Positions 1 to 13,277 are shown, numbered from the stretch's first letter. The stretch is DNA of 64,000 nucleotides from Anaeromyces robustus (GCA_002104895.1 MCFG01000149.1:60001-124000); one strand, 5' to 3'. Notes: generated from the sequence alone by a model not told the origin. Program-made: numbers and translations.

Positions 1-79
1 CTTATTTTCTTTATCATTAAATATATTAAATATTATATATTATTTAATAAATATTTATAAAAACGTTTGATTTTGAAGT

Positions 80-107
80 CAATATTATTATTATTATTAT
101 TATTATG

Positions 108-174
<67 letters not shown>
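80..174. repeat. (ATT)n microsatellite
   Basis: Nearly uninterrupted ATT triplets with a few TGA-type interruptions. Translations of this stretch are poly-Asn or poly-Ile and are not taken as genes. Confidence 0.9.
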
Positions 175-355
175 GTTAGAATATGTGAAATATATGTTAA
201 ATGTATTAAAATGTATTGTATTAGATTTAATGTATGAGCCACATTGTATGAATATAAAAGCATGTAATTTATATAATTTAAATATTTGTAACTCTTTATC
301 ATAAAAATATATTAATAAAGTTGACATAATATTAAACCCAATTAACTGACTGTTA

Positions 356-601
<246 letters not shown>

Positions 602-843
602 AAAAAGATATATACAAAAATAATAAGGTTTTTTCCTCTTAATGAAATTCGCTTTAAAGCATTTAAATATCTATACTCTTTTCTTGATTATTAATAAAAA
701 TATACTATCAAATAAATATTTAAAAAAAAGGTTATTAAAAATGAATTTTAAATTATATATTACTTTTAAATTGCAAATCATTTAACTTTTTACATTTTTT
801 TACTTTTTTAAAAAAAAAAATAATTATTAATTATATATATTTA

Positions 844-877
<34 letters not shown>

Positions 878-2424
878 TTAATAATAAAATTTAACAAATA
901 AAAAAAAAGAACAGTGCAAAAAAAAATTATAAAAGCAAAAGCTATATACATTTTTTAAAAGATGATTATATATATATTTAAATAAAACATGTTTTTATTA
1001 AAAAATAAATTTATCATAAATTAAATATTTTATAATATTATAAAATATATTAATTATTTATAAAAATATAATCAAAGATATTATTGAGAAAATTATATAT
1101 ATAAAAAAATATAAGAGTAGAAAAAATATTAAAAAAAAAAAATACTTTTTAAACTTTTACAATGAAAATTCTTCTAGATAAAAAAATAAGCAATATTTTT
1201 ATATTTTTTATTTCAAAAAAAAAAAAAAAAAACAACTTTAAATTTTTAAATTATAATAATATATATTAATAAATAATTTATAAAATTAATTAATAGTTCA
1301 AATACTACTATTTCTTAATAATTTTTTTCTCAAAAATTTAAATATAATAAATTATAAAATGTATCATAATTATCATTATACAATTATAAATTATAAATGT
1401 AATATTTATAATAGCATAATGAAAATTACAATATAAATAGATGATAAGTAAATATTAAAATATTACTTTTATTATTACAATTAATCAAAAATAAAATATA
1501 AAAGATTATCTTTTATTTTTTTTCTGTTACTAATGAAAATTTTATTTAATTATTAATATAAAAAAATATAAATAAGAGTTAAAATAAAAAAAACTATAAA
1601 TAATTAAAATAAAATAAAATTTAATTGAATAAAAAATATGAATAAAAAATTTTTGTGAAGTAAATAAAATTAAAAAGAAAAATATTCTTTTTATCTTGAG
1701 TTATTTCTATTTATTTAATTCTATTAAAAATTATAAATTTAACTCAAATTTTATTTTTATAGTAAAATATATAATTAAATATATATTTCATTATTTTTTA
1801 ACATTTTTAACTAATATTCAATATATTCTTTATATATTTATATTGTAAAATAGTTGATAAAAATTATTTTTTGTATTTTTTATAAAGTAGCTTCTATTAA
1901 AATATTTTCATGTTATATATAAATACATGCATATTATTAAATAATAATAAACAACAAAATTTAATATTTTTTAAATTTTAATTAAAATATTTGATTTATA
2001 TTGGCACATAAATATTTAAATATATACAACAATAATGCATCATAAAAATTAGAATAACTATTATATATAATATCTTTATTTAATTATTTGATAGTTATTT
2101 ATCAAATTTAATTTAATTCTATTATTAATAAGTAATAATAAAGAATAATTAGAGAGTAATAACATTAATAATTATATTATAATTTAAAAAAAGGTATTAA
2201 AAAATAAAACTAAAAATTTTTATAATTATAAGTATTATTAAGATAATAAAATAAAACTAAAATTTTTTATAATTATAAGTATTATTAAGATAATAATTTT
2301 ATATATTTATTAATAAAAAATTTTATCATTATTTTTTGTTTTTTTATATATATATATATTCAATTTAAAATATATATTCATAACTTAAAATAGTTACGAA
2401 ATATAGAAAATATATTAATTTTAA

Positions 2425-2760
2425 AAGTTCTTATATGGGGCGCATAGTAAATTTTTGAAATAAGGCGCATAAAATAAATTAAAAATATGATATGGGGCGC
2501 ATAGTAAATTGTTGCAATGAGGCGCATAAATAAATTAAAAAATTAAATTTTTTTTAACATAAATTATGAAAGCCACGTTTTGAAATAAATTAAAAAAAAT
2601 ATATAAATAAATCAAAATAAAATATATATATATAAATAAATGAATAGAAAACAAACTAATAAGTATATATTTCTTTTTTATTAAATACTTAATTACTAAA
2701 AAAAAGTTAAAAAAAAAATAAAAATTCATCATAAAATTAAATATATTTATTTTCCTTTTT
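2425..2760 (+). repeat. Dispersed repeat with GGGGCGCATAG core, copy 1
   Basis: The GC-rich word GGGGCGCATAGTAAA occurs twice here, in a roughly 57-bp tandem duplication (about 2435-2545), each time followed by an AGGCGCATAAA word. A segment with GAAAGCCACGTT follows, then AT-rich sequence. The same order of words recurs at about 31983-32220, so this is a dispersed element of unknown type rather than unique DNA. Confidence 0.6.
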
Positions 2761-4800
2761 TTTTGATAAATGACTAATAATAAATAAAATAAATAATAAA
2801 TAATATAATAATATAATAATATTATATATGTATATATTTTATTAATAAAAATGATAATAAATAATAAATAAAATGGCAATAATATATACTTAATTAATTT
2901 TGTTTTGATAATATTAATAATATGTTTATTATCATAAACAAAATCAATTCTTAAATATATTATTTTATAAAATATAAAATTTATATAAATTATTAACAAT
3001 TTATAATTAAATATTATAAAATAACAAACGATTCTAAAATATTTTAATTGAAATAATTTAACTTGAAAAACAATTTCTAAAAATACATTTAAAATAGTTT
3101 CTAATTACTATTTTAATTATTTTTACACTTAAACAATTCTAAATTTAGAAATAGCAATTAATTTTAATTTACGTTGTAAATAAACTTTAATTGTTTTAAA
3201 TATTTTTATTAATATTGCGATTTATTTTTTTATTATATATAAATTATAAGAATAATAAATATAATATATATAATATTTATATTAATTATTAATTATTATG
3301 ATTATTGTTATTGGATTTTTTTATAAAAAAATTGAATGAATTATTGAAAAAAATAATAATGAAAAATATTAATTGCTAACAAATTTATGATAAATGAAGA
3401 ATTTAAAAAAAAAGTTATATAATAATATAACATTTTATTTTTTTTAAATTTTAATATTAATAAATATTATTTAAAGAAATTCTATAATTATTTCTAATAA
3501 TGATTTTGCTCTATAATAATTAATATTATTATTAAAGTTATTTGAAAAAAGAAATATTACGAATAGTATAAGCATTATTTGTTTTACTACACTAATAAAT
3601 AAACAGTGAGTAAAAATAGAAAGCATAAAATTTTTCATAATTAAAAAAATTTAGTTTTGTTTTGTTTTTAATTATATTTGCATTATGATTAAATAGAATA
3701 TGTGTTTTATATTTTTTTTATAAAGATAGAAAAATATATATGAGTGAAATATATTAAATATAATATATTATTTTATATGAAAGTATCTTTTATTAATTAT
3801 TTTTATAATATAATGATAAGATGTTGTAATATTGGATAATAATAAAATTTTTTTATTTCTTTTAATAGAATTAACTAAAGAATTATTTGTCATTAACATA
3901 TGATCCTCAAAAAAAAAAAATGTTTTTAACATACTGAAAATGATAATAGATAAGTTTTTGGAGAAACAATGGCTAGAAGAATATAATGAAAAATTTAATT
4001 ATACAATTAGGTAGGTCAACATCAAATAAAAAATTTTATAATTTTTTTAAAAGTTAATATAATAATAAATAAATTAAAAATTGTTTGTAAAGATTGTGAT
4101 GTTTTATGTAATGTACTTAATTTCATCTACAAAAGAAAAATCAAATTTATATTACGACTTTTAATGATAAGGTTTCAATACCATACCTACTTATAGGTAA
4201 TTATTGAAAGTAATACTAATACTTTAAACGATGAAATTTCTAAATAACATTAAATAAAGTAGCATCTACCTTTAATTAACAGTAATACAATTATATATTT
4301 ATGACTCAAACACACATAACTTAATAGATACTAATACTTTAAAAATAAAAGTGTGACAATAAATCTTAAGATAATAGTTTTTACTTTTAATTCAGAATAT
4401 TCACAATCAACTATTTATGAAATAACCAATTGTAACAGATAATAGTACTTCAACAACAACTATCTATAAATATTTTATAAAAAAAAAAAATTAAAAACTA
4501 GTAAAAAAATATGTTAGTAAATATATTACTAAAAAATATTAATTAAAAAAATTACAAAAAAAATTTCTGCAAAAAAAAAAAGTAGCAAAATTACAGGTAA
4601 AATAAAAGAAGAAACAAAAAAAAAGGGAAAAAAAAAAAAAAACCTTAATTATGAAATTTGGTAGATAAATGAAAAATGGATGATAAATGAAATAAAAATA
4701 TAAACAAACAAAAATGGAAATAATTGTCAGAAATTATTTCTTTTTTTGTTTTTTTACTTTTTATTTATTTTTTTTTTTATTATTTATTTTTTTTTTTGTA

Positions 4801-5075
4801 TCAAAAATATCTAAATTTATTTATTTATATACTTAATTATTTATTTAATTATTTAATTACCTTGATATTTATTTATTTATTTATTTATTTATTTATATAC
4901 TTAATTATTTATTTAATTATTTAATTACCTTGATATTTATTTATTTATTTATTTATTTATTTATGTAATAATTTATTTATTTATTTATTTACTTATTTAT
5001 TTACTTATTTATTATTTATTATTTATTTATTTATTATTTATTTATTTATTTATTTGTTTGTTTATTGCATTTTTT
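4801..5075. repeat. (ATTT)n microsatellite with a tandem duplication
   Basis: ATTT tetranucleotides interrupted by the same block (ATATACTTAATT ... TTACCTTGATA) twice, at about 4826-4875 and 4896-4936. This shows that a segment of about 70 bp was duplicated in tandem. Confidence 0.75.
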
Positions 5076-5322
5076 GTTGTCTATAGATGTCACAATTAAT
5101 ATTTTAATCTTATTGGCAGTTAATTTATGATTTTGGAATTTTCTGTAATTTATTTTTAATATAAAAATTTTAAAAAATATAAAATGTTTTACGATTTAAT
5201 AAATAAAGAAATAAATAAATAAATAAATAATAAATAAATGAATAAATAAATTTAGATATTTTTGATATAAATATTGAATAATGAAAAAACAAAAAAAAAA
5301 AAAAATAATTTTTTTTTATTTC

Positions 5323-5335
5323 TTGGCTCCTTGAA
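5323..5335. repeat. LINE target-site duplication, left copy
   Basis: TTGGCTCCTTGAA matches 7177-7189 exactly. The 11-mer TTCTTGGCTCC that overlaps its left edge also occurs near 17183, in an otherwise unrelated GC-richer patch. Confidence 0.85.
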
Positions 5336-5337
5336 AT

Positions 5338-6633
5338 TTGTTTATCAACGACATCTTCAACGATTGCCTGCATAATGGTGTGAAAATAGATACTGAATAT
5401 TGTTGTGGAGGAATATTTGCTGATGATATTGTTCTTTGTGCCCTTAGTAGATCTCGTATGAAAAAACTTCTTCGCTCAGTTAGTAAATGGGCTAAGGACA
5501 ACGAGATGACTTTTGGAATTAATAAATGTGCCACATTTGCTGTTAGACATGAAAATTCGGAATATATTCTTAGAGAAGACCCTACCTTTTATTTAACAGG
5601 AATCCCAATCCCTAAAACAGATTGTTATACTTACCTTGGTGTTCTCTTTCACAAAACTCTAGATTTAAAATTCGTTATTATTAAAATGAAAAATAAAGTT
5701 AGTAAGGCTTTGTTTTCAATTCAAGGTTTTTTAAAAAATGATCTGATTCCTATTCCTCTTAAAAGAACTTTATTCTCTGCAAAAGTTATTGGACAAGTTT
5801 CCTATTACGCTCCTTTGCTTGGTTCTAACAAAAACAATACTAGTTCTACACAAACAATTATTAACAAAGGTTTTTATTGGATTTTAGGCTACTCGAAACC
5901 TAATTCTTTTGTTTCTATTTATTGCATCTCAAAAGAACTCAATATTCCTCCACTTTCTGGTAAATGTGCTTTAGCTCAGGTTAGATGTTTTAATAAGTGG
6001 AAGGACTCCAACTGCATTATCTCAAAGATAGTTAATAATGTTGCTACAACAAGAAAATGGACTTGGGACAAAGAAAGTAAATTATTAAATGATAAATTAA
6101 ACAATATTTCATCCTCTTCTAAAGAAATTATGGAATTCTATTGGGACAGAGACATGAACAGTGACAAATCAATTAAAGCTAAAACTTATAAAATGTACAA
6201 CTTTGAAGAATCAAGGAATTACTTAAAACTTAATCTAGAATTTCCTAAATATAGCAAAGGTTTTAGGTGGATACTTAGGGCAAGATGTGGATATAAAGTC
6301 GACGCTAGAGTTGCTAAAGCTGCAAAAATGATTAATAATTCTTGTCCTAATTGTTGTTCATGTTGTTTTCATTGTGACAGTTATCAGAGAATTGATCATT
6401 GGTTTATAAATTGTTTCTTATTTAAAAATCTTCGTATTGATCTAGATAGAAATTTTTTTTATTTTTTAGATAGTCTTTTTAATAGTTTAGTTAGGACCAG
6501 TAATAACCCTAGTGTAGATAATAGAATTAATAATATTGTTAAGGGTTATAAAAGTAGTAATAATAGTATAAATAATATAGATATATTAGGTAATAAAAAA
6601 ATAGTTAATAGGTATAGATATTATATTTTTTAA
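5338..6633 (+). pseudogene. LINE reverse transcriptase, C-terminal part
   Basis: This frame enters the RT domain at FINDIF and carries the catalytic FADD motif about 30 residues in, followed by RT thumb-like sequence. Near the C-terminus is a Cys/His-rich knuckle (CPNCCSCCFHCDS, then HWFINC), as is usual at the end of LINE ORF2 proteins. There is no real start codon because the 5' part was never inserted. The frame ends at TAA in 6631-6633, next to a run of six T. The downstream frame continues with sensible protein sequence, so a one-base indel in the T run broke the ORF. The clade of non-LTR element is not assigned. Confidence 0.8.
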
Positions 6634-6926
6634 TTGGTGGTAGAGATTATGGTTTTAGTGATAGAATTAACAATAGTCCATACAAAAAGGAATGGGAATG
6701 TTTGTTTAAGTGTCAGACTGAATCTGGTACTTATTCAAAATCCCCATTCTTGTTGCGATCTGCGGCTCTATTGAACGATATCATGCCTGTTGTCTGTAAA
6801 AGACAACATATATTGTTCAATAAATTTAAAACCAACCTCTCCAGGAACGTCAATGCTGATAACACAGTAGGACAACCTAGTAGGGCAAATGCCGATCTTA
6901 TTTCCGTCCCTAGTGGAATAGGATAG
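6633..6926 (+). pseudogene. LINE ORF2 C-terminal tail in shifted frame
   Basis: The open frame starts directly at the stop of the preceding RT frame and reads GGRDYGFSDRINN onward to a TAG at 6924-6926. Codon use resembles the upstream part, and the 3' UTR and poly(A) tail follow. It is best read as the remaining tail of the same ORF2, separated by a frameshift at the T run 6626-6631. Function is unknown beyond belonging to the LINE. Confidence 0.65.
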
Positions 6927-7176
6927 ATCAATTTTACTTTAATTCTATATTTAGAATTAAGGGCTTGTATGGATTTATTGTTTTTAAATATTATTATACT
7001 ATTTTTTTTTTCCCTCCAGTATTATTTATTATTATCTATAATATATTACTGGTTTTTTTTAATTTTTAGTATCATTTTTTTTTCATTATGTGTTTTTTTA
7101 TGATTCATGTATTTTAATATTTAAATTCAATAAAAGTGATGTACAAATTGTGTGCCATAAAAAAAAAAAAAAAAAA

Positions 7177-7189
7177 TTGGCTCCTTGAA
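7177..7189. repeat. LINE target-site duplication, right copy
   Basis: Exact repeat of 5323-5335, directly following the poly(A) tail. Confidence 0.85.
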
Positions 7190-7637
7190 TTTTTTTTTTC
7201 CCTAAAAATTATTACTATAAAAATTCAAATTTTACAATTTTAGAATTTACATATATTTTTTATATATATTGTTATAATATATAATATAAATATATTATGT
7301 AATATTAAATAATAATTATATTACTTTTGTGACAGATTCAATGATTGAATAAAATAAATTAAAAAAACATTTGATATAAAAACAAGTTATAAAAAAAAAA
7401 TTGTTTTTAAAAAATTTTACTTAATAACGTAACTTGCAATAACAAAAAATGAAAAAATAAAAATAAAATAAAATAATAATACCATTAAATAACTTTAATT
7501 CAATTCAAGTTAACTTTAATTCAATTCAAGAATAGTTTTTTTATAATTTATCACACTATGTATTAAATTATTACATTTATTACCTATATAATACTTTAAA
7601 AAATTTAAGGAATTATTATACATATTCATAAACAATA

Positions 7638-8108
7638 ATGTTTGAAGAAAATAAAAGTAAAAGTCAAGAACCTTCCCATAAAATTCAAATTATAAATGAA
7701 AAAGAATCAAATGAAGAACATATGAATAATGACTATTTTAGTGATTATTTTGAATATGACAAAAAAAAATCTTTCAAACAATTTTTTCTTTGGATTTTAA
7801 TGTTTGCTTTAATAGCAGTAGAAGCATTATTGGAAGGCAATTCTTATAAGATGAAATCTGATAGTGATATGACTGAACCTGTAATCTATTTACTTATAAT
7901 AATTAATGTTTTATTTGCAATAATAGTAATGATATCAAGTACATGGTGTTCAAATATTTGTTGTTTTTATACTTCACTAATTATTAAAGTATTATCTGCT
8001 TTACTTTTAATCTCTTTATTTGGTATTGATTATAAAATATTAATTCTTATTATTGGATTGATTAATATCGTTTTTATTGTTTTAGCAATACTTACAAGAA
8101 AACTTTGA
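7638..8108 (+). CDS. Small four-helix membrane protein, family unknown
   Basis: This is a single-exon frame of 156 codons from the ATG after ACAATA. The first 44 residues are polar and acidic (KESNEEHMNNDYFSDYFEYD). Four hydrophobic segments follow at about 47-65, 82-102, 108-128 and 131-152. The tail is a short TRKL. There is no signal peptide, so the N-terminus is probably cytosolic. Base composition is clearly less extreme than the flanks, and codon-like structure persists throughout, which supports a real gene. I do not recognise the family; the size and 4-TM layout resemble small integral membrane proteins of unknown role that are common in these fungi. AT-rich DNA flanks both sides and no operon-like context exists. 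Confidence 0.65.
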   Translation: MFEENKSKSQEPSHKIQIINEKESNEEHMNNDYFSDYFEYDKKKSFKQFFLWILMFALIAVEALLEGNSYKMKSDSDMTEPVIYLLIIINVLFAIIVMISSTWCSNICCFYTSLIIKVLSALLLISLFGIDYKILILIIGLINIVFIVLAILTRKL

Positions 8109-8410
8109 GAAAAAAAATTGTATCATTAAATCAATTATTTTAATTATAAAATAAATATATTTTATATGATAATAAAACTAATTATGAAGTGGGAAAGAAA
8201 ATATATATATATCAAAAAAAAAGTATAAAAATCAAAAAAAATTTTTTTACATATAAAAAATATTATATATATGTATTGTATATATGTATATATATATGTA
8301 TATGTATTAATAAAAAATCTTATAGTGAAACTATTACTGTCTTATTGTTATCTATACTACAAGTGGTATGTTTCATTTAAAGATAAAATTTACTATTGCT
8401 TTATTTAATA

Positions 8411-8487
8411 GGGTTTGTTGTAATATGTAATATGATATATAACCCATAAATCTAAAGTGAAGTAATATATCATATTACAACAAACCC
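8411..8487. repeat. Inverted repeat with 23-bp arms
   Basis: The left arm beginning GGGTTTGTTGTAATATG and the right arm ending CATATTACAACAAACCC are reverse complements. The left arm has a 7-base internal duplication (TAATATG), and the spacer is about 25 bases. It may be a small fold-back element or a transcript-end hairpin about 300 bp downstream of the membrane-protein gene. Confidence 0.75.
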
Positions 8488-9524
8488 TTCTTTTTTTCTA
8501 TCTATTACATTAAAATTAGCTTTAGAATCATAAAACTATACGATTTCACATTTCTTAAATTATTAAAATTAAATAATTTAATTTTTTTTTTTATTTATTT
8601 TTGGTCAAATATTTTTAATTTTTAATTATTTATTTATTTTTGGTCAAATATTTTTAATTTTTAATTATTTAATTATTTTTTTCCAGTAATTTTTTTTATA
8701 ATAAAATCGTTTTTATTATAATAAAAATTTCATTAGATAAATAATAATTTTTATTAATATTTAAATGTATAATTATAATTATTTATTAATTAATCAATTA
8801 AATAAAAAAAAATAAAATAATAAAAAATATAATATCTCAATTGAAAGTTTTACATAAAATAATTAAATAAGAATATAAAATTAAATTTTTTATGTCATTA
8901 TAAAAAAGAACCTAATATTTCAAAAATTGGATTAAAAGTAATTAATTGTTCAAACTAAAAGTATATATTGTTTTTGAATTTTTATAGTACTTAAAATTTT
9001 ATACTAATGATATATAAAATAATTATTGTATTTATTATTTATAATAAATAAAGAATGCATTTTAAAATGTCTAATTAATAATAACAATAAAAAAAAGGAT
9101 ATTGAATAACGTTATTTACATATATTTAAATAAATTTGAATGTTACTTTATAATATATATATAGGAAATTTATATACAAAAGAAATTCTAATGGGAAAAA
9201 AAAAAGTTACACTTTCTATACTTTAATATAATAACTAATTTAAATATATTACTTATTAATTATACCAATTTATACATATTTAAATTAATAATTAATATTA
9301 ATAATTAATAATAATAATTCAAATCTATTTATTCTAATTTATTTATTTAATTTTTTTTTTTTTTATTGTTTAAATAAAAATTATTCCATATTAAATAAAG
9401 TTTCTTTTAATTAAAAAAATTATATTATTTCATATTAAATAAAGTTTATATTAAAATATTCCATATTAAAAAAATGTTAAAAAAAAAAATGTTATATATA
9501 TATATAAGATGGTCTTATTTCCGC

Positions 9525-9559
9525 TTTACATTTACATTTTATAGAAATGTAAATGTAAA
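9525..9559. repeat. Hairpin with 15-bp perfect arms
   Basis: TTTACATTTACATTT at 9525-9539 and its reverse complement at 9545-9559 flank a five-base loop. Confidence 0.8.
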
Positions 9560-9762
9560 AAAAAAAAAAAAACAACTTTATTTTAATGTAATAAATAAAA
9601 ATAGCTGATAAAAAAAATTAAAATAACTGAAAATACTAATATGTATAAAAGATTACTTTACTATGATATAGGTTTTTTTTTTCGTACATTGCTTTTTGTT
9701 TTAATGGTAGATATGATATTCTTAATGTAATAATATAATAAACATATTATAAATTATAATAT

Positions 9763-9804
<42 letters not shown>

Positions 9805-10611
9805 AGAAGAAAAAGCTAAACTTGATTGGATATTTACTCTTTAAAAAAAATGACACAAGAAATTATTGGTATACAAATGTAAAACGTATCATATTCATTT
9901 TTATTGAGTAACTTAAATATAAATTTAAAAAAAGGATAAACATGATCTATATTAAAGATATATTACCAATAGATACTTTTTTTTTAAATAATTCTAATGA
10001 TGACTTTTTTAAAACAAAAAAAGAATTTTTGAAGAATTTGAATTTGTTGAAATAGTAGAGTAAAATTAATTAATGATTTTAAAATATACAATAAGATAAT
10101 TTTCAAAAAATTCAAATAAAAAAGAGAAAAACAAATAAAAGATAAAAAAATTCAAATAAAAAAGTAAATATTGGAAGATGGTATCAAAAAATAGAGTAAA
10201 GAAAAAAGATTAAAAAAAAAAGAAATGTCCTTAAATTTTTAATAAATGATTTAACAAATGATAAAGATTCAAATAGTATTGAAAATATATATTTAAAAAA
10301 ATTTTTTTTTTATATTTTTTTTATATTTTTTTTTTAAATAAATTAAAATAAAAAGTAGATAATTATATAAAAAAATTTTTTTTCAAAATATATAAAATCG
10401 AAGATTTTTCAGAATATTTTAAGAATGACAGAGATTGCAAATATTAGAAATGTAATAAAGAATATGATATACCTAAAAAAGAAAATCTGAAAGTAATACA
10501 AAAAAAAAAGAATTAAAAGTATAAAAATAAAAATAAAATAAAAAAAAAAAAAAAAATCTAGTAAAAATGGAAAATAATAAATAAAAATAAAAATAAAATA
10601 AAAAAAGATTA

Positions 10612-10740
10612 AAATAAAAATAAAAATAAAAATAAAAATAAAAATAAAAATAAAAATAAAAATAAAAATAAAAATAAAAATAAAAATAAAAATAAAAATA
10701 AAAATAAAAATAAAAATAAAAATAAAAATATAAAATAAAA
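10612..10740. repeat. (AAAAAT)n hexanucleotide repeat
   Basis: About 20 uninterrupted AAAAAT units, flanked by degenerate units. Confidence 0.9.
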
Positions 10741-11424
10741 ATATAAAATAAAAACTAAAAGAAATATATAAATATATTTTTTGTTTAATTTTATAAGTAT
10801 AATATATTATCCAATATTAAAATATATATTAATAGTTTAAAACTTTTTGATCTGAAATGTACATGATTATAATAATTATAAAAAATAAAATAATAAGTAA
10901 TACAAGAATTATTTATGTTTATTATTTCTAATTATTTTAATAATAATTATTGTTATTATTATTATTATTATTATGATAAAAAATATACATCAAATAAAAT
11001 GTTTTTACTATTTTTATTTTTAAAATGTTTATAATAATGAACCTGTATTGAGTTAATACTAATGTAAACCTTTTATTAAAAAAACATCACATCTATTATT
11101 ATTAATATATATTTATTAATTTTTAGTTTTATAATATAATAATTTATAAATATTATGATATTATTTAATAATAAAAAAAGTAAATATAATTATTAAATAA
11201 TTTTATTATTTTTATATATTTATTTATATTTTTATTTATTTAATTCTTTATTTAATTATTCCCCCCATTAAGAAATGAAACACTTCCATTTTATTAATTC
11301 TAGAATTTAATATAAATTTTTTTTTAATAAAAAAATTTTCCATTAATATAGTTGAATATAGTTAACTGTATTAAATTATATTTTAATAAACATTAATTTT
11401 TTTTAAAATAAAATATATAGTACA

Positions 11425-11700
11425 GGATTCTGATGACATCATAAAATTTAATATAAATTTTAAAAAAAAAAAAAAAAAAAAAATATAAACAAAAACAAAA
11501 ACAAAAACAGAAACACAAATATAAACAAAAACAAAAATAAAAACAAAAACAAAAATAAAAACAAAAACAAAAATAAAAACAAAAACAAAATTTCAATATC
11601 TATTAAACCGTGGCTGATTCTTATGACATCATAAAATTTAATATAAATTTTTTTAAAAAAAATATAAATAAAAATATAAACAAAAACAAAAACAAAAACA
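11425..11700. repeat. Duplicated segment with (CAAAAA)n tracts
   Basis: The sequence GACATCATAAAATTTAATAT occurs at about 11433 and 11623, each time followed by an A run and CAAAAA units. This indicates a tandem duplication of about 190 bp around a hexanucleotide repeat. The Phe/Cys-rich reverse-strand frame here is a product of the repeat. Confidence 0.75.
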
Positions 11701-11771
11701 AAAATTCCATAAAAATTACATTAATAGAAATTTCTATCAATGTAATTTTATTATAATAATATTTCAACTTT

Positions 11772-11775
<4 letters not shown>

Positions 11776-11813
<38 letters not shown>

Positions 11814-11825
11814 TAATAATAATAA

Positions 11826-11870
<45 letters not shown>
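11776..11870. repeat. (AAT)n microsatellite
   Basis: AAT triplets with two short interruptions. Confidence 0.9.
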
Positions 11871-11871
<1 letters not shown>

Positions 11872-12198
11872 TGTTTAAATAATTGATTTCTAAAATAACT
11901 AATAAATATTATTTTTTTATTTTATGATATTGATTTATTAATAAAACACATTAAAAAAAAATAGTATTGTTTTTGTCTTCTTAGTATAAAAACAAAAATT
12001 ATATTTATAATTATTGTAAAATGGAAATTTATAGCAGGAACAATAGGTTGATTCATTATTAATTATTATAATTTCAAATTACTTCAAATAAATTATAAAA
12101 ATAATTTATTTACATGATAAATATTTGTTATCACAATTATTTAATATTTTTAATAAAAAAAAAATAAAACAAAAAAAAAAAACATTTCTCAAAAAGTA

Positions 12199-12201
12199 TA
12201 A

Positions 12202-12248
<47 letters not shown>

Positions 12249-12269
12249 AAAAAAAAAAAAAAAAAAAAA

Positions 12270-12332
<63 letters not shown>

Positions 12333-12335
12333 ATA
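12199..12335. repeat. (AAAT)n microsatellite
   Basis: AAAT tetranucleotides split by a pure A run at about 12248-12269. Confidence 0.9.
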
Positions 12336-13277
12336 TTTTTAATCGTAATAAAATTATATTTTACGAATTTTAGTTTTAAAAAAATTCTAATATTTTTTTT
12401 TAATAATCTTATTCTATACTTAATCAGTATATTTTATTTTTTATAATAATATCTTTTTATAAACATTTTAATTTTTAAATCTATAAATTACAAAGAATAT
12501 TATTTTTTGAAAACTGTTAATGAAATATCATTGTCTTTATTTAACACAATATAAACATAGTAGAAAAAAATTTTTTTTTTATTTTTTATTTATTGTTGTT
12601 TATTAATTTATTTTTCTTTTCATTTTCTTTTCATTTAATTTTTATTATTATTTTTTTTATCTGTTATTTATAGATATTTTTTTTAATTTTTATTTATATT
12701 TGTTCATTAATTTATATTTCTTTTCTTTTTTCTTTTTTCTTTTTTTTTTTATTTTTTATTTTTATTTTTATTTTTATTTTTATTTGTTTATTAATTTATA
12801 TTTCTTTTCTTTTTCTTTTTTTTATATTTGCTATTGTAGTTGTTTATTAATTTATTTTTATTTTTCTTTCATTTTTTCTTTTTTTTATTTGCTATTTATA
12901 GCTATTTTTATTTTCTATTTCTAACTATTTTTTTTTTATTTTTTATTTATAGCTGTTTATTTTTTTTGTTTTATTTTCCTTTTGTAATTATTAATAATAA
13001 TTGTATAATATTATATCACTAGAATGTTTACCCCTCTAAAAATTTACAAATTTATAATAGATATTATATTATTATATCATTATATTATTTGTTGTTATTA
13101 TTATTTGTGTATTAATATATTTTTTGTTTTATGGTGTAATTATTCTTAAAAAATTTAATAAAATCTTTTTAAGATAATATTAAAATATTAATTATTTAAT
13201 TATTATTATTATTATTATTATTATATTAAAAGTTTTATTTATTTTATTAAATTATTTAATATTTGATTCAAGAGTGG

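Larger units (their letters stand above)
5336..7176 (+). mobile_element. 5'-truncated LINE (non-LTR retrotransposon)
   Basis: The element runs from inside a reverse-transcriptase domain to an 18-base poly(A) tail at 7159-7176, with an AATAAA-like signal near 7129. It is flanked by a perfect 13-bp target duplication, TTGGCTCCTTGAA, at 5323-5335 and 7177-7189. The missing 5' end, terminal poly(A) and direct repeats are the hallmarks of target-primed reverse transcription of a LINE. About 1.84 kb remains, and most of ORF2 upstream of the RT catalytic motif is absent. Confidence 0.88.
8491..13277. other. AT-rich intergenic desert with simple repeats
   Basis: There is no supported intact gene here. 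Between about 9920 and 10510, short frames with non-repetitive codons appear (for example from the ATG at 9941: IYIKDILPIDTFFLNNSN, ending at tandem TAG codons, and KIEDFSEYFKNDRDC near 10393-10440). This suggests an old, unrecognisable gene remnant. The remainder is homopolymer and microsatellite, with the larger repeats listed separately. Poly-Phe frames at 12.6-13.0 kb come from T-rich DNA. Confidence 0.6.

Noticed and set aside
33-302. Poly-Asn/Ile reading frames
   Set aside because: They are translations of ATT microsatellites with no domain or codon signal.
2535-2999. 154-codon frame on the minus strand
   Set aside because: Only Ile, Tyr, Phe, Leu and Lys in AT-only DNA that overlaps a dispersed repeat; no gene features.
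8189-8380. 63-codon frame on the plus strand
   Set aside because: Made of TATA repeats and A runs, with no start context and no conserved pattern.
12700-13022. Poly-Phe frames resembling membrane proteins
   Set aside because: T-rich low-complexity DNA; hydrophobicity follows from TTT codons.
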